The position numbers were made by a program, and so were the translations under genes. A stretch of 64,000 bases of DNA from Phocoenobacter uteri (lineage in GTDB: Bacteria > Pseudomonadota > Gammaproteobacteria > Enterobacterales > Pasteurellaceae). Under the pieces are notes generated by a model that worked only from the letters and a program-made list of their open reading frames with translations, ran no database searches and was not told the origin of the DNA. The DNA lies in contig NZ_UGTA01000001.1 in assembly GCF_900454895.1 (NCBI RefSeq), positions 1,302,001 to 1,366,000 of the forward strand, given 5' to 3'. Shown here in pieces: positions 18,119 through 27,306 of this stretch. How positions within the stretch are numbered: the first letter of the stretch is position 1; each line of letters starts with the position of its first letter.

Positions 18119-19615
18119 TTAATGACCTTTTTGAGATAAAAAGCCATACTTATACTCAGTAATCATATTTTTATCAGTGATCACTTCCAAAGGTCGATTT
18201 AGTTTTGAAAAATTGATTTTTTCATAGCCTACAAAAGGTGCTTCAAACATTCGTTTTATACCAATATTCAGCTTTTCTTCAGTTGGGAAAATAAGTTCAC
18301 CATTACGCCATTTCATATTTTTAAAACGTTGATAAACTTGCTCTTTACTAAAACTTAGAATTGATTTTAGTGAGGCAAGTGCCATATTCTTATATTGATA
18401 AACATAAGGAAAGACCTGTTTTGCCGTGTAATAGGCATCTAATGCTTCGGTCGTATTATAAAGCAAGAAACCATTGTTATTTAAGTGGGATTTTGCCAAT
18501 GTTAAAAACTCACGGCTCAGTAAGTTTGAACTGTAATTTCGCCAGTGCCAAGTCGTATTCATTAAAATAAAATCAAACTTGCTCTCTTTATGACGATTTA
18601 GCCAACGTCGCCCATCATCTGCAATAATTTCAACACGCGGATCTTGTAGTAATTTTTCCATTTCAGGATAAAATTGAGCAAATTTTGTATATGCAGGATT
18701 TAATTCTACCACCGTGATCTTTTCTAAATTTGGCATTGCCGTTAACACTTCAACCCAAGATCCCGTAGAAAGCCCAATGACTAAAATATTTTTAAGATCA
18801 GGGGCAATAACTGGAACAAGATAAGCACGATCAATCATATTAGAATTATTGATTAAATCTACATTTAGTTTGCCATCATATACATTATTGCCAAATACCG
18901 CATGTTCTTTTTTATCATCTTGATACACTTGAATAAAGCCATGTTTATTTTCAATTAGTGTTTCTAATTCCATTGATGGACGTGTTGCTAAAGTAGTAAT
19001 TAGCTTCTCTGGCATCATAAAAATACCACTTAATACGGCTAAACTCACTAATCCAGCAGAAAATTTTAACCCTTTATGATCAACACAAAATACAGCAATC
19101 ACAAAAGTCACGACAATCACAGAAAAATAAGTTTGCTGAGTTGAAAAAATATCAAGTAAATAAAAACCTATCAATACCGGTGCAATAGTACAGCCTAATA
19201 CATTTGCAAAATACACGTTAGAAATAGCTGCACCGCTTTTCACTTTTTCAGTACCTAAATGATGCACGATAGGAAATACAATTCCTCTAACCGATGCACA
19301 AATTAAAATACAAACCAGCAACAACGCTATATGATTATAAGAAGAGCTAATCACGCTAAAAATAGCGAGTAAATCACATATTCCAGCAAGTAAAAATAAT
19401 TTTCCTATCGTGTTGATAGATGCTCTTCCCTTTTGGCAAATTCCTTTTCCAATAAATGAACCTAAAGCTATGCCAATAAGAAAAATAGCAAGCGTGAGTG
19501 AAAATGCTTGAGGAATTGAAAGTGCAGAAAAACTAAAAATTCGGATATAAAGCACTTCTACACTCAAACTTAAAAAACCGCCTAAAAATGACAGCAACAT
19601 CGCTTTCTTAGTCAT
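18119..19615 (-). CDS. Membrane protein with spermidine-synthase-like methyltransferase fold
   Basis: 498 residues. The first 200 are hydrophobic (about 7 membrane spans, beginning FLGGFLSLSVEVLYIRIF). The rest is a soluble Rossmann domain of the spermidine-synthase type (ILVIGLSTGSW, then VVELNPAY, DDGRRWL, FDFILMNTT). The usual glycine-rich GGGDG motif is altered, and the catalytic aspartate of SpeE (in its DPIGP segment) is not present: the matching segment reads MNTTWHWR. So it is unlikely to be a normal aminopropyltransferase. Its start overlaps the stop of the upstream membrane gene by 8 nt, so the two are translationally coupled and probably form one complex. Function unknown. Confidence 0.7.
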   Translation of the reverse strand: MTKKAMLLSFLGGFLSLSVEVLYIRIFSFSALSIPQAFSLTLAIFLIGIALGSFIGKGICQKGRASINTIGKLFLLAGICDLLAIFSVISSSYNHIALLLVCILICASVRGIVFPIVHHLGTEKVKSGAAISNVYFANVLGCTIAPVLIGFYLLDIFSTQQTYFSVIVVTFVIAVFCVDHKGLKFSAGLVSLAVLSGIFMMPEKLITTLATRPSMELETLIENKHGFIQVYQDDKKEHAVFGNNVYDGKLNVDLINNSNMIDRAYLVPVIAPDLKNILVIGLSTGSWVEVLTAMPNLEKITVVELNPAYTKFAQFYPEMEKLLQDPRVEIIADDGRRWLNRHKESKFDFILMNTTWHWRNYSSNLLSREFLTLAKSHLNNNGFLLYNTTEALDAYYTAKQVFPYVYQYKNMALASLKSILSFSKEQVYQRFKNMKWRNGELIFPTEEKLNIGIKRMFEAPFVGYEKINFSKLNRPLEVITDKNMITEYKYGFLSQKGH

Positions 19616-20231
19616 TTTTTTTCTCCTTTTTACTAAAACCGCCTAACACTGTCATCGCAACAATAAAATTGATTCCGCCTGCAATATAAATCACTTGATC
19701 AAGAGTATACATATCAAATAATACAAAGCCTGTCATAAAACACGCGAATGCAGCACCTAGTGTATTTGTAAAATATAACCAACCAATATTTTCACCAATG
19801 TTATTGATGAATTGTTGTAAATAGGTCGTTAACAGCGGTAAAGTGCTTCCCATTAGAAAAGTAGGAAAAAGAAGAAGTAAGAAATTAACGAAAGCGATGG
19901 TTGAGGTGCTACTATAAAGAAAGGTTTGTTGAATAAACTCAATTAAGAAAGGACTCAATATACCAAAACTACCAATTCCCACTTTCGTAATTGCAAAAAA
20001 GACGAGCAAGCTACTCACGCCTAATCTAAACAATAAAATATCTGCTATTCGTCCACCAAAATATGCACCAATACCTAATCCAGCCATAAATACGCTGATA
20101 ATAATTGTTATAGATTCAAGATCAACGCCAAATGCAGTAAAAAGCATTCTTTGCCATATAATTTGATAAATTAAGGCCGAAAAGCCCGAGAGAAAAAAGA
20201 CAACTTTTAAAATAAAATGTGACGAACGCAT
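19608..20231 (-). CDS. Integral membrane partner of the spermidine-synthase-like protein
   Basis: 207 residues with about six hydrophobic spans, beginning FFLSGFSALIYQIIWQRML. That is the typical N-terminal half of large fused 'MFS/spermidine synthase' membrane proteins. The second half of such a protein is the next gene, overlapping by 8 nt (ATGACTAA). The pair therefore looks like a split version of a protein that is a single chain in other bacteria. No function can be assigned from sequence. Confidence 0.7.
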   Translation of the reverse strand: MRSSHFILKVVFFLSGFSALIYQIIWQRMLFTAFGVDLESITIIISVFMAGLGIGAYFGGRIADILLFRLGVSSLLVFFAITKVGIGSFGILSPFLIEFIQQTFLYSSTSTIAFVNFLLLLFPTFLMGSTLPLLTTYLQQFINNIGENIGWLYFTNTLGAAFACFMTGFVLFDMYTLDQVIYIAGGINFIVAMTVLGGFSKKEKKND

Positions 20232-20315
20232 TGTTTTCCTTAATATAAAAAATCCAAAACAGGGCGAATTTTACCAAAAAACAAATAGGATACAACCAGA
20301 TTCTTTAATAAAAAT

Positions 20316-20343
20316 AACCGCTCATAAATAAATATAAGCGGTC
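20316..20343 (-). terminator. Terminator after iscX, built from paired uptake signals
   Basis: AACCGCT (20316-20322) faces AGCGGT (20337-20342). On the minus strand a T-rich tract follows. It lies between the last isc gene and the next minus-strand unit. Confidence 0.6.
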
Positions 20344-20374
20344 ATTTTTTTCTTAAAATTTACAAATTTTGTAA

Positions 20375-20575
20375 TTACTCGTATTCATCAAGCCATTTTA
20401 ACAAAATTGCTTCGAGAATTTTCTCATTCGATTTTTGTGGGTCATCATCAAATCCCTCTAACTCACAGATCCAGCGGTGCATATCCGTAAAACGCACGGT
20501 TTTTGGATCTAAATCAGGATCACGATCATAAAGCTCAATGGCGATATCTTGGGTATCTTGCCACGTTAATTTCAT
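20375..20575 (-). CDS. iscX: IscX, Fe-S cluster assembly adaptor
   Basis: 66-residue acidic protein, the size of E. coli IscX (YfhJ). It keeps the conserved LTWQDTQDIAIELYD start, the DPKTVRFTDMHRWI segment and the acidic C-terminus LKWLDEYE. It binds IscS and iron and modulates cysteine desulfurase activity. It is the last gene of the isc operon, 9 nt after fdx. Confidence 0.95.
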   Translation of the reverse strand: MKLTWQDTQDIAIELYDRDPDLDPKTVRFTDMHRWICELEGFDDDPQKSNEKILEAILLKWLDEYE

Positions 20576-20584
20576 TATTTTTTC

Positions 20585-20926
20585 TTAGTGATCGGCTTCT
20601 TTGGCGTGGTTTAATGTATATTTTGGAATTTCGACCACTAAATCTTCATCGCCCACGATACATTGACAACCTAAACGGCTATCCATTTCTAAGCCCCACG
20701 CTTTATCTAGCATATCTTCTTCAAGATCGCTGGCCTCATTTAACGAGTCAAAACCTTCACGAATAATCACGTGGCAAGTGGTACAAGCACAGGATTTTTC
20801 ACAAGCGTGATCCACTTCAATATGTTTATCTAACATTAAATTTAGTAAGTTATCGCCCTCTTTCGCGTCAATTACATCACCCTCAGGGCAAAGTTCATCG
20901 TGGGGTAACACTATTATTTTTGGCAT
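20585..20926 (-). CDS. fdx: Isc-type [2Fe-2S] ferredoxin
   Basis: 113 residues. Cluster ligands are visible as ACEKSCACTTC (Cys-x5-Cys-x2-Cys) with the fourth Cys in SRLGCQC. It supplies electrons for cluster assembly on IscU. It sits between hscA and iscX in standard order, 15 nt after hscA. Confidence 0.97.
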   Translation of the reverse strand: MPKIIVLPHDELCPEGDVIDAKEGDNLLNLMLDKHIEVDHACEKSCACTTCHVIIREGFDSLNEASDLEEDMLDKAWGLEMDSRLGCQCIVGDEDLVVEIPKYTLNHAKEADH

Positions 20927-20941
20927 TTTCTTTCCTTTATA

Positions 20942-22795
20942 TTATTCAACTTCACTAACAGATTTTCCTGTTAATGCTTTATTCACAGACGCATTCATTC
21001 TTCGTGCAGCAAATTCTTGCGTTGCTAAATCTACTTTTTTAATTCCCTGAGCGATCAAACTACGATCCTCACCTTTTTTAATTTCAATCAATTCGGCTAA
21101 TACCTGTTCAATTTGATGAAATTCTGCTTCACTTAACAGTTCTGCACCGTCTGCTTTTAATGCGTTAATCACGCTTTCAATCACACGATCCGCCTCTACT
21201 CGCTGTTCCGCTAATTCACGCGCCGTAATGTCTTGCTTAGCATTCTCAAAAGACGATTTGATCATTTGTGTAATTTCATCATCGCTTAATCCATAAGACG
21301 GTTTAATTTGAATAGACGCTTGCACTTTGGTAGATTTTTCCATTGCGGTTACACTTAACAATCCATCAGCGTCCACTTGGTAAGTTACACGAATATGTGC
21401 TGCACCGGCTACCATCGGTGGAATGCCTCGTAGTGTAAAACGCCCTAATGAACGGCAATCGGCGACTAACTCACGTTCGCCTTGCACCACGTGAACCGTC
21501 ATTGCGGTTTGTCCATCTTTAAAGGTGGTAAATTCTTGGGCTTTTGCCACAGGAATAGTGGTATTGCGTGGAATAATTTTTTCCACCAATCCGCCCATTG
21601 TTTCAATACCCAGTGAAAGTGGCACAACATCAAGCAATAGCATATCCGAATCAGGTTTATTCCCAACCAAAATATCCGCTTGAATAGCCGCACCAAGTGC
21701 CACGACTTTATCAGGATCAATGGAGGTTAGCGGTGTTTTTCCAAAAAATTCGCCCACTTTTTCACGTATATAAGGCACACGAGTTGAACCGCCCACCATT
21801 ACGACTTGTTGCACTTCATCATTAGAAATTTGAGCATCTTTTAACGCACGACGACAGGTCATCAAAGAGCGTTTTACAAGCGGTGTAATTAGATCAGAAA
21901 ATTGCAATTTTGATAATTCACCTTGCCACGCTTTCCAACTAACCGTTACCCTTTCTTGCTCGCTTAATGCAATTTTGATTTGGGTTGCAAGGATTAATAA
22001 ATCACGTTGCTCAGTGTTATTTTGTGGTGCAAACTGCGATTGTTCCACGATCCAATTTGCAATAAGATGATCGAAATCATCGCCACCTAATGCGGTATCG
22101 CCGCCTGTTGCTAGTACTTCAAATACGCCACGAGATAAACGTAAAATCGAAATATCAAAAGTACCACCGCCAAGATCGTAAACCGCAATCACACCTTCTT
22201 GACCGCTATCCAAACCATAAGCAATCGCCGCTGCTGTTGGTTCATTTAACAGACGTAATACATTTAAGCCCGCTAAACGAGCCGCGTCTTTGGTGCTTTG
22301 ACGTTGTGCATCATCAAAATAGGCTGGCACAGTAATTACCACACCTGATAATTCGCCCGCTAAACGCTGTTCAGCAATATGATTAAGACGACTTAAAATA
22401 TCACTTGAAATCTCAACAGGGCTTTTGTTGCCTTGACGAGTGTGTAATAACGGCAAGCCATTTTCGCTTTCTGTAAACTGATAAGGTAATTTAGGGTAAC
22501 GTTGCTGAATATCACTCAGACTACGCCCAATCAAACGTTTCACAGAAATCACCGTATTTTGCGGATCAACGCTCGCTTGTGCGAAAGCTTCGTGTCCCAC
22601 CGATTTCTGTTCATCAGCATAATGCACGATAGACGGAATTAACGCTCGCTCTTGTTCGTCGTTTAAAATGGTCGCTTGCCCACTGCGTACACTTGCCACC
22701 AACGAATTTGTTGTGCCTAAATCAATCCCCACTGCCAGCTTTGCTTGGTGTGGTTCAACACTTTGACCCGGTTCTGCAATTTGTAATAATGCCAT
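20942..22795 (-). CDS. hscA: Fe-S assembly chaperone HscA
   Basis: Specialised Hsp70 that, with HscB, acts on IscU and binds its LPPVK loop. It has 617 residues (E. coli 616). The nucleotide-binding domain shows AVGIDLGTTNSLVA, then IAVYDLGGGTFDIS, and VVMVGGSTRVPYIREKV; the substrate-binding domain follows. The ATG at 22795 comes 64 nt after the DUF2625 gene. Normally hscA follows hscB directly; here two unrelated genes intervene, on the same strand. Confidence 0.97.
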   Translation of the reverse strand: MALLQIAEPGQSVEPHQAKLAVGIDLGTTNSLVASVRSGQATILNDEQERALIPSIVHYADEQKSVGHEAFAQASVDPQNTVISVKRLIGRSLSDIQQRYPKLPYQFTESENGLPLLHTRQGNKSPVEISSDILSRLNHIAEQRLAGELSGVVITVPAYFDDAQRQSTKDAARLAGLNVLRLLNEPTAAAIAYGLDSGQEGVIAVYDLGGGTFDISILRLSRGVFEVLATGGDTALGGDDFDHLIANWIVEQSQFAPQNNTEQRDLLILATQIKIALSEQERVTVSWKAWQGELSKLQFSDLITPLVKRSLMTCRRALKDAQISNDEVQQVVMVGGSTRVPYIREKVGEFFGKTPLTSIDPDKVVALGAAIQADILVGNKPDSDMLLLDVVPLSLGIETMGGLVEKIIPRNTTIPVAKAQEFTTFKDGQTAMTVHVVQGERELVADCRSLGRFTLRGIPPMVAGAAHIRVTYQVDADGLLSVTAMEKSTKVQASIQIKPSYGLSDDEITQMIKSSFENAKQDITARELAEQRVEADRVIESVINALKADGAELLSEAEFHQIEQVLAELIEIKKGEDRSLIAQGIKKVDLATQEFAARRMNASVNKALTGKSVSEVE

Positions 22796-22859
22796 TATTT
22801 TCTCTAATCTTTTCTATATTTATTTTTTATGGGCGTATGCAATACACCCCTACAATTTT

Positions 22860-23537
22860 CTAGCTAACGGAATACGCTCCGCCAAATTTATCGTCTATTT
22901 TAAAGGTTGCTTGGTAATGACGTTCAATCGGTACAACCTGTGAATGACGTTGATTATCCGTTTTAACAGATAATTCAGGGCTAAAAATTAGCACTTGATT
23001 ACCACTTAACTCGCCCACTTGCTGTTGCCAATTATCCCAAAATAGCCCTTGATAAAAACTATCTAAATCCGCATTTAACGCCCAACCTAAAAATTCTGAG
23101 TAACCTAAATTTAAGTCTTTCCATTGTTCTGTTACTGGCGAATAATAATGAATTTTACCCAACCCACCAGACAAACCGCCAGAATTTAATGCAAAATAAC
23201 CACCAATTACGTCATCAGCCACTAATAAATAACTCGGCTTTTCTCCTGATTCCGCAAAGGTTTTGCCATAATTCCATTCTGTTAAGCCACGATCCATTTT
23301 TTTTGATCCTGAACCCAACAAACGCAACCAGCCATTTTTAACTAAAATGCCACCTGTTTCAAAAATAACAGCACCCAATGGTGTACCAATATTTAGTTGC
23401 AAGGTTAATAATTCTTGTGCTGCTCGCTCATCATCTTTTTCTAAAATTTCAAAACTATTTCTTGTCTGAGCAAACCACGTTTCCAAAATATCCCACGCAG
23501 GTTTCGGCACGTTAATTAGCTGTTCTAAATCTTGCAT
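22860..23537 (-). CDS. DUF2625 family protein inside the isc operon
   Basis: 225 residues, soluble, no signal peptide. It resembles the DUF2625 family (LGAVIFETGGILVKNGWLRLLGSGS, NGWNYG-like segment, ADDVIGGYFALNSGG). No catalytic motif is known for this family. It is not an Isc component in other bacteria. It begins 23 nt after the YhcG-like gene and ends 64 nt before hscA on the same strand, so it is probably carried on the isc transcript. Function unknown. Confidence 0.75.
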   Translation of the reverse strand: MQDLEQLINVPKPAWDILETWFAQTRNSFEILEKDDERAAQELLTLQLNIGTPLGAVIFETGGILVKNGWLRLLGSGSKKMDRGLTEWNYGKTFAESGEKPSYLLVADDVIGGYFALNSGGLSGGLGKIHYYSPVTEQWKDLNLGYSEFLGWALNADLDSFYQGLFWDNWQQQVGELSGNQVLIFSPELSVKTDNQRHSQVVPIERHYQATFKIDDKFGGAYSVS

Positions 23538-23560
23538 TTTAATCCCCCCAATGTATAAAG

Positions 23561-24604
23561 TTATAATTCTATATCTTCAATTTTCGGTAAACTACTTTTT
23601 AATTTATTCTCTAAATATTCACTGATTTCATATTCTGCGACACCTATTGGCTGATCAATTCGGTTTAAAGAATACTCAGCAACAATATTATCTTTATCCT
23701 TACAAATCAAAATACCAATAGTTTCATTATCATAGTCTGTTTTTATTTGCTTATTAACCGCTGTAATATAAAAATTTAATTTGCCTGCAAATTCTGGCTT
23801 AAACTTCTCTGTTTTAAGCTCGACAACAACATAACAATGTAATTTTACGTGATAAAAAAGTAAATCAATATAAAAATCACTTTCTCCCACTTTTAAATGT
23901 ACTTGTTTACCAATATAAGAAAAACCAGCACCAAGCTCTAATAAAAATTCAGTAATCTGGCTGGTTAAAGCATTTTCTAATTCTTTTTCGTTATGATGTT
24001 CTGACAAAGTCAAAAAATCAAAATTATAAGGATCTTTTAGGGTTTGCTTGGCTAAATCTGATTGAATCTCTGGTAATCTATTATCAAAGTTAGTAATTGC
24101 TTTACCATTTCTAACATATAAATTACTTTCAATTTGGTGTTCTAAAACAGATCTACTCCACCCATTATCAATCGTCTTTTGCACATAAAACAAGGCTTCC
24201 GCCACTGTTTGGCATTTATACATTATTCTTTGGTTATGTCCCCAAGGAATACTTTTTACCAAGTTTTTTACTTTTTCTAATTCGCTTACAGCTTGTAAGC
24301 CAATTAAATATTCGCTATAAAAAGAGAACCAATAACGAATACTTCTTAAATTTTGCTCTGAAAATCCTTTCATATCAGGAAATTCTTTTTTCAAATCATT
24401 AGAAAGTTCTTTTAAAAAAGCCTCTCCCCATTTATATTCTTGCTGTTTTTTAACAATGAGTTCGCCTAACTCCCAGTACAAATGAAGTAGTTCATAATTA
24501 ACACTTATTGCTGCTTTGAGTTGTGAATGTTTAATTTTATTTTTTATTTCAACAATAAAATTTTTATATTCACTATCTGCCACACTTAAAAGTTGTTTTT
24601 TCAT
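23561..24604 (-). CDS. YhcG-type PD-(D/E)XK nuclease, DUF1016, inside the isc operon
   Basis: 347 residues. The N-terminal DUF1016 helical domain (INYELLHLYWELGELIVKKQ-like, then GFSEQNLRSIRYWFSFY) is followed by a PD-(D/E)XK nuclease core: GESDFYIDLLFYH, then the catalytic VVELKTEKF, then KLNFYITAVN. YhcG relatives are often found next to restriction-modification loci or in variable chromosomal spots. This copy lies between hscB (25 nt before) and the DUF2625 gene (23 nt after), all on one strand. It appears complete. I infer a recent insertion into the isc operon; a cellular target is unknown. Confidence 0.85.
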   Translation of the reverse strand: MKKQLLSVADSEYKNFIVEIKNKIKHSQLKAAISVNYELLHLYWELGELIVKKQQEYKWGEAFLKELSNDLKKEFPDMKGFSEQNLRSIRYWFSFYSEYLIGLQAVSELEKVKNLVKSIPWGHNQRIMYKCQTVAEALFYVQKTIDNGWSRSVLEHQIESNLYVRNGKAITNFDNRLPEIQSDLAKQTLKDPYNFDFLTLSEHHNEKELENALTSQITEFLLELGAGFSYIGKQVHLKVGESDFYIDLLFYHVKLHCYVVVELKTEKFKPEFAGKLNFYITAVNKQIKTDYDNETIGILICKDKDNIVAEYSLNRIDQPIGVAEYEISEYLENKLKSSLPKIEDIEL

Positions 24605-24629
24605 TTTGCTACTCCCTTGCTGATTTCAC

Positions 24630-25151
24630 TTACAATTCAAAAATACTCTCTTCTACTCTCTCAATTTCGACATTTAATTTTTTGATAAAACGTAATTTAT
24701 CGCATAATGCTTTGGCGTGTTGCCATTGTTCGTTAGCTAAGGTTTCACTTAATTGATTTAAAATTTCTTTATTTTGTTGTTCAATCTCAGTTGTGAAAGC
24801 GGTCAGATTTTCTTCATTTTTTGCAATTTCGATCTGTTCTAAGGTTTCACGCCATTGCATTTGTTGCATTAAAAATTCGATGTCATTATTGCTTTTTTGT
24901 TCGATATTTTCTGCTTTTCCTGTGGCAATTTCGATGATCGCCTCTGCTCGCAAAATCGGATCTTTTAGGGTTTGCAATGCGTCATTCAGTTGTGCTGATT
25001 TTTGCATTGCTTGACGTTGTTCCTGAGCCGTACCCGTTGCAAAATTATCTGGGTGTAACGCTTTTTGTAAGGCGAGATAATTTGCGGATAATTTTGCATT
25101 ATCGATCTCAAATTTAACCGCTAGATCAAAGAGTTCAAAAGGATTATTCAT
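24630..25151 (-). CDS. hscB: Fe-S assembly co-chaperone HscB
   Basis: J-protein of 173 residues (E. coli 171) that delivers IscU to HscA. The N-terminal J domain keeps the HPD tripeptide in ALHPDNFAT; a three-helix C-terminal domain follows. It starts 38 nt after iscA. Normally hscA comes next; here a nuclease gene and a DUF2625 gene intervene. Confidence 0.96.
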   Translation of the reverse strand: MNNPFELFDLAVKFEIDNAKLSANYLALQKALHPDNFATGTAQEQRQAMQKSAQLNDALQTLKDPILRAEAIIEIATGKAENIEQKSNNDIEFLMQQMQWRETLEQIEIAKNEENLTAFTTEIEQQNKEILNQLSETLANEQWQHAKALCDKLRFIKKLNVEIERVEESIFEL

Positions 25152-25189
25152 TATTTTTCCTAATTGTTACGCTAAACTATACACAAAAA

Positions 25190-25513
25190 CTATACGTAGA
25201 AACTTTCGCCACAGCCGCATTCATCTTTGACATTTGGGTTAGTGTATTTGAAACCTTCGTTTAAGCCTTCTTTCACGTAGTCAAGCTGTGTGCCTTCTAG
25301 GTGAATTAAACTTTTGGGATCGACAATAATTTTGATCCCGTGTTGTTCAAACACGTGATCTTCTTCATTTAATTCATCAACAAATTCCAACACATAAGCT
25401 AAACCTGAACAGCCTGAGGTTTTAATCCCTAAGCGTAATCCAATACCTTTACCACGTTTGTCTAAAAATAATTTTACTCTGTTCGCTGCGGTTTCTGTTA
25501 ATGTGATACCCAT
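25190..25513 (-). CDS. iscA: A-type Fe-S carrier IscA
   Basis: 107 residues. The three cluster/iron ligand cysteines are visible: GCSGLAY in the middle and CGCGESF at the C-terminus. It follows iscU after a 120-nt gap that contains a hairpin of two inverted uptake signals. Confidence 0.97.
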   Translation of the reverse strand: MGITLTETAANRVKLFLDKRGKGIGLRLGIKTSGCSGLAYVLEFVDELNEEDHVFEQHGIKIIVDPKSLIHLEGTQLDYVKEGLNEGFKYTNPNVKDECGCGESFYV

Positions 25514-25562
25514 TGTCGTTCCTTTAAATTTTCTTTATTTTTGCTGATTTTAATTACCAAAC

Positions 25563-25605
25563 AAGCGGTAGAATTTTGCAAAAAATTTACAAAATCTTAC
25601 CGCTT
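25563..25605. repeat. Inverted pair of uptake signals between iscU and iscA
   Basis: AAGCGGTAGAATTTTG (25563-25578) and CAAAATCTTACCGCTT (25590-25605) are 14/16 complementary. They can form a long hairpin within the isc operon and might lower expression of distal genes relative to iscRSU. Confidence 0.6.
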
Positions 25606-25634
25606 TATTTTAACTTTTCATAACATGATGAAAA

Positions 25635-26015
25635 TTAACGTTTTTTCTCTTTGTAGTCAGAGATTGCTGCTTTGATTGCGTCTTCTGCAAGAATTGAGCA
25701 ATGCACTTTTACTGGTGGTAATTCAAGTTCTTGTGCAATGTCGCTGTTCTTGATTGCTTGTGCTTCATCAAGAGATTTGCCTTTTACCCATTCAGTAATC
25801 AGTGAGCTTGACGCAATTGCACTGCCACAACCGTAAGTTTTGAATTTCGCATCTTCAATAATGCCTTCATCGCTTACTTTAATTTGCAGTTGCATTACGT
25901 CACCACAGGCAGGTGCCCCTACCATTCCAGTCCCAACGTGGCTATCTTGTTTGTCTAATGTCCCAACGTTACGTGGGTTTTCATAATGATCTATTACTTT
26001 TTCGCTATACGCCAT
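25635..26015 (-). CDS. iscU: Fe-S cluster scaffold IscU
   Basis: 126 residues (E. coli 128). The three ligand cysteines appear in APACGDVM, KTYGCGSAIA and KVHCSILAEDA, and the HscA-recognition loop LPPVK precedes the third. It lies 29 nt after iscS in the standard order. Confidence 0.98.
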   Translation of the reverse strand: MAYSEKVIDHYENPRNVGTLDKQDSHVGTGMVGAPACGDVMQLQIKVSDEGIIEDAKFKTYGCGSAIASSSLITEWVKGKSLDEAQAIKNSDIAQELELPPVKVHCSILAEDAIKAAISDYKEKKR

Positions 26016-26044
26016 TTTCTATCCTTTTTCTCAATTCTGTTTAA

Positions 26045-27259
26045 TTAGTGTGCTGCCCATTCGATGGTGCTTAAATCAATGCCTTCTTTGTACATATCCC
26101 AAAGTGGCGAAAGTTCACGCAATTTAACCACCGCTTTTTTCACCACTTCAATGGTGTAATCAATTTCTTCTTCCGTTGTCCAACGACCCAAAGAGAAACG
26201 AATTGAGCTGTGTGCTAATTCATCATTACGTCCTAATGCACGCAATACATAAGAGGGTTCTAAACTTGCTGATGTACACGCTGATCCTGATGATACTGCT
26301 AAATCACGTAATGACATCATCATTGATTCGCCTTCCACATAGTTAAAGCTGATGTTTAATAATGAGCCGATACCTTGTTCCATACAGCCATTGATATACA
26401 CTTCTTCCATATCTTTAAAGCCGTCTAATAAACGATTACGCAACACCGTTAAGCGCTCCATTTCCATTGCCATTTCTAGCTTCGCGATACGGTATGCTTC
26501 GCCCATTCCCACGATTTGGTGAACAGGTAATGTGCCTGAACGCATACCTCTTTCGTGCCCGCCACCATGAATTAACGCTTCCAAACGAATACGTGGACGG
26601 CGTCCTACATATAAACCACCGATGCCTTTTGGTCCGTATAATTTATGACTTGAAAACGACATTAAATCGATATTCATCGCTTTCACATCAACAGGTAATT
26701 TACCCACACCTTGCGTACCATCAACGTGGAAAACGATTTTTTTGCTACGGCAAATTTTACCCATAGTTTCAATATCTTGAATCACACCGATTTCATTATT
26801 CACTAACATAATTGAGACTAAAATCGTGTCTTCACGAATCGCTGATTCAAATTTTGCTAAATCAATCAAGCCGTTGGTTTCTGGCTCTAAATAAGTAATT
26901 TCAAAACCTTCACGCTCTAACTGACGACAAGTATCTAACACCGCTTTATGTTCGGTTTTACAAGTGATGATATGCTTACCTTTGGTTTGATAAAAATGTG
27001 CCGCCCCTTTAATTGCAAGGTTATCTGATTCCGTTGCACCAGAGGTAAACACGATTTCACGTGAATCCGCACCAATTAAATCAGCGATGTGATTACGTGC
27101 AATATCTACTGCTTCTTCGGCTTCCCAACCGAATTTATGCGAACGAGAAGCAGGGTTACCAAAGATACCGTCTTTGGTCATATATTTCATCATTTCATCT
27201 GCGACACGCTGATCCATTGGTGTGGTTGCAGCATAATCCAAATAAATCGGTAATTTCAT
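26045..27259 (-). CDS. iscS: Cysteine desulfurase IscS
   Basis: PLP enzyme that takes sulfur from cysteine for Fe-S clusters and tRNA thiolation. 404 residues as in E. coli. The N-terminus is IYLDYAATTPMD, the PLP lysine lies in SFSSHKLYGPKG, and the active cysteine in SSGSACTSASLEPS. It starts 47 nt after the iscR stop. Confidence 0.98.
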   Translation of the reverse strand: MKLPIYLDYAATTPMDQRVADEMMKYMTKDGIFGNPASRSHKFGWEAEEAVDIARNHIADLIGADSREIVFTSGATESDNLAIKGAAHFYQTKGKHIITCKTEHKAVLDTCRQLEREGFEITYLEPETNGLIDLAKFESAIREDTILVSIMLVNNEIGVIQDIETMGKICRSKKIVFHVDGTQGVGKLPVDVKAMNIDLMSFSSHKLYGPKGIGGLYVGRRPRIRLEALIHGGGHERGMRSGTLPVHQIVGMGEAYRIAKLEMAMEMERLTVLRNRLLDGFKDMEEVYINGCMEQGIGSLLNISFNYVEGESMMMSLRDLAVSSGSACTSASLEPSYVLRALGRNDELAHSSIRFSLGRWTTEEEIDYTIEVVKKAVVKLRELSPLWDMYKEGIDLSTIEWAAH

Positions 27260-27306
27260 TTTCTCTCCTAATATAAAAAGCAGCTAATCTACTTCTTTAA
27301 AATTTT

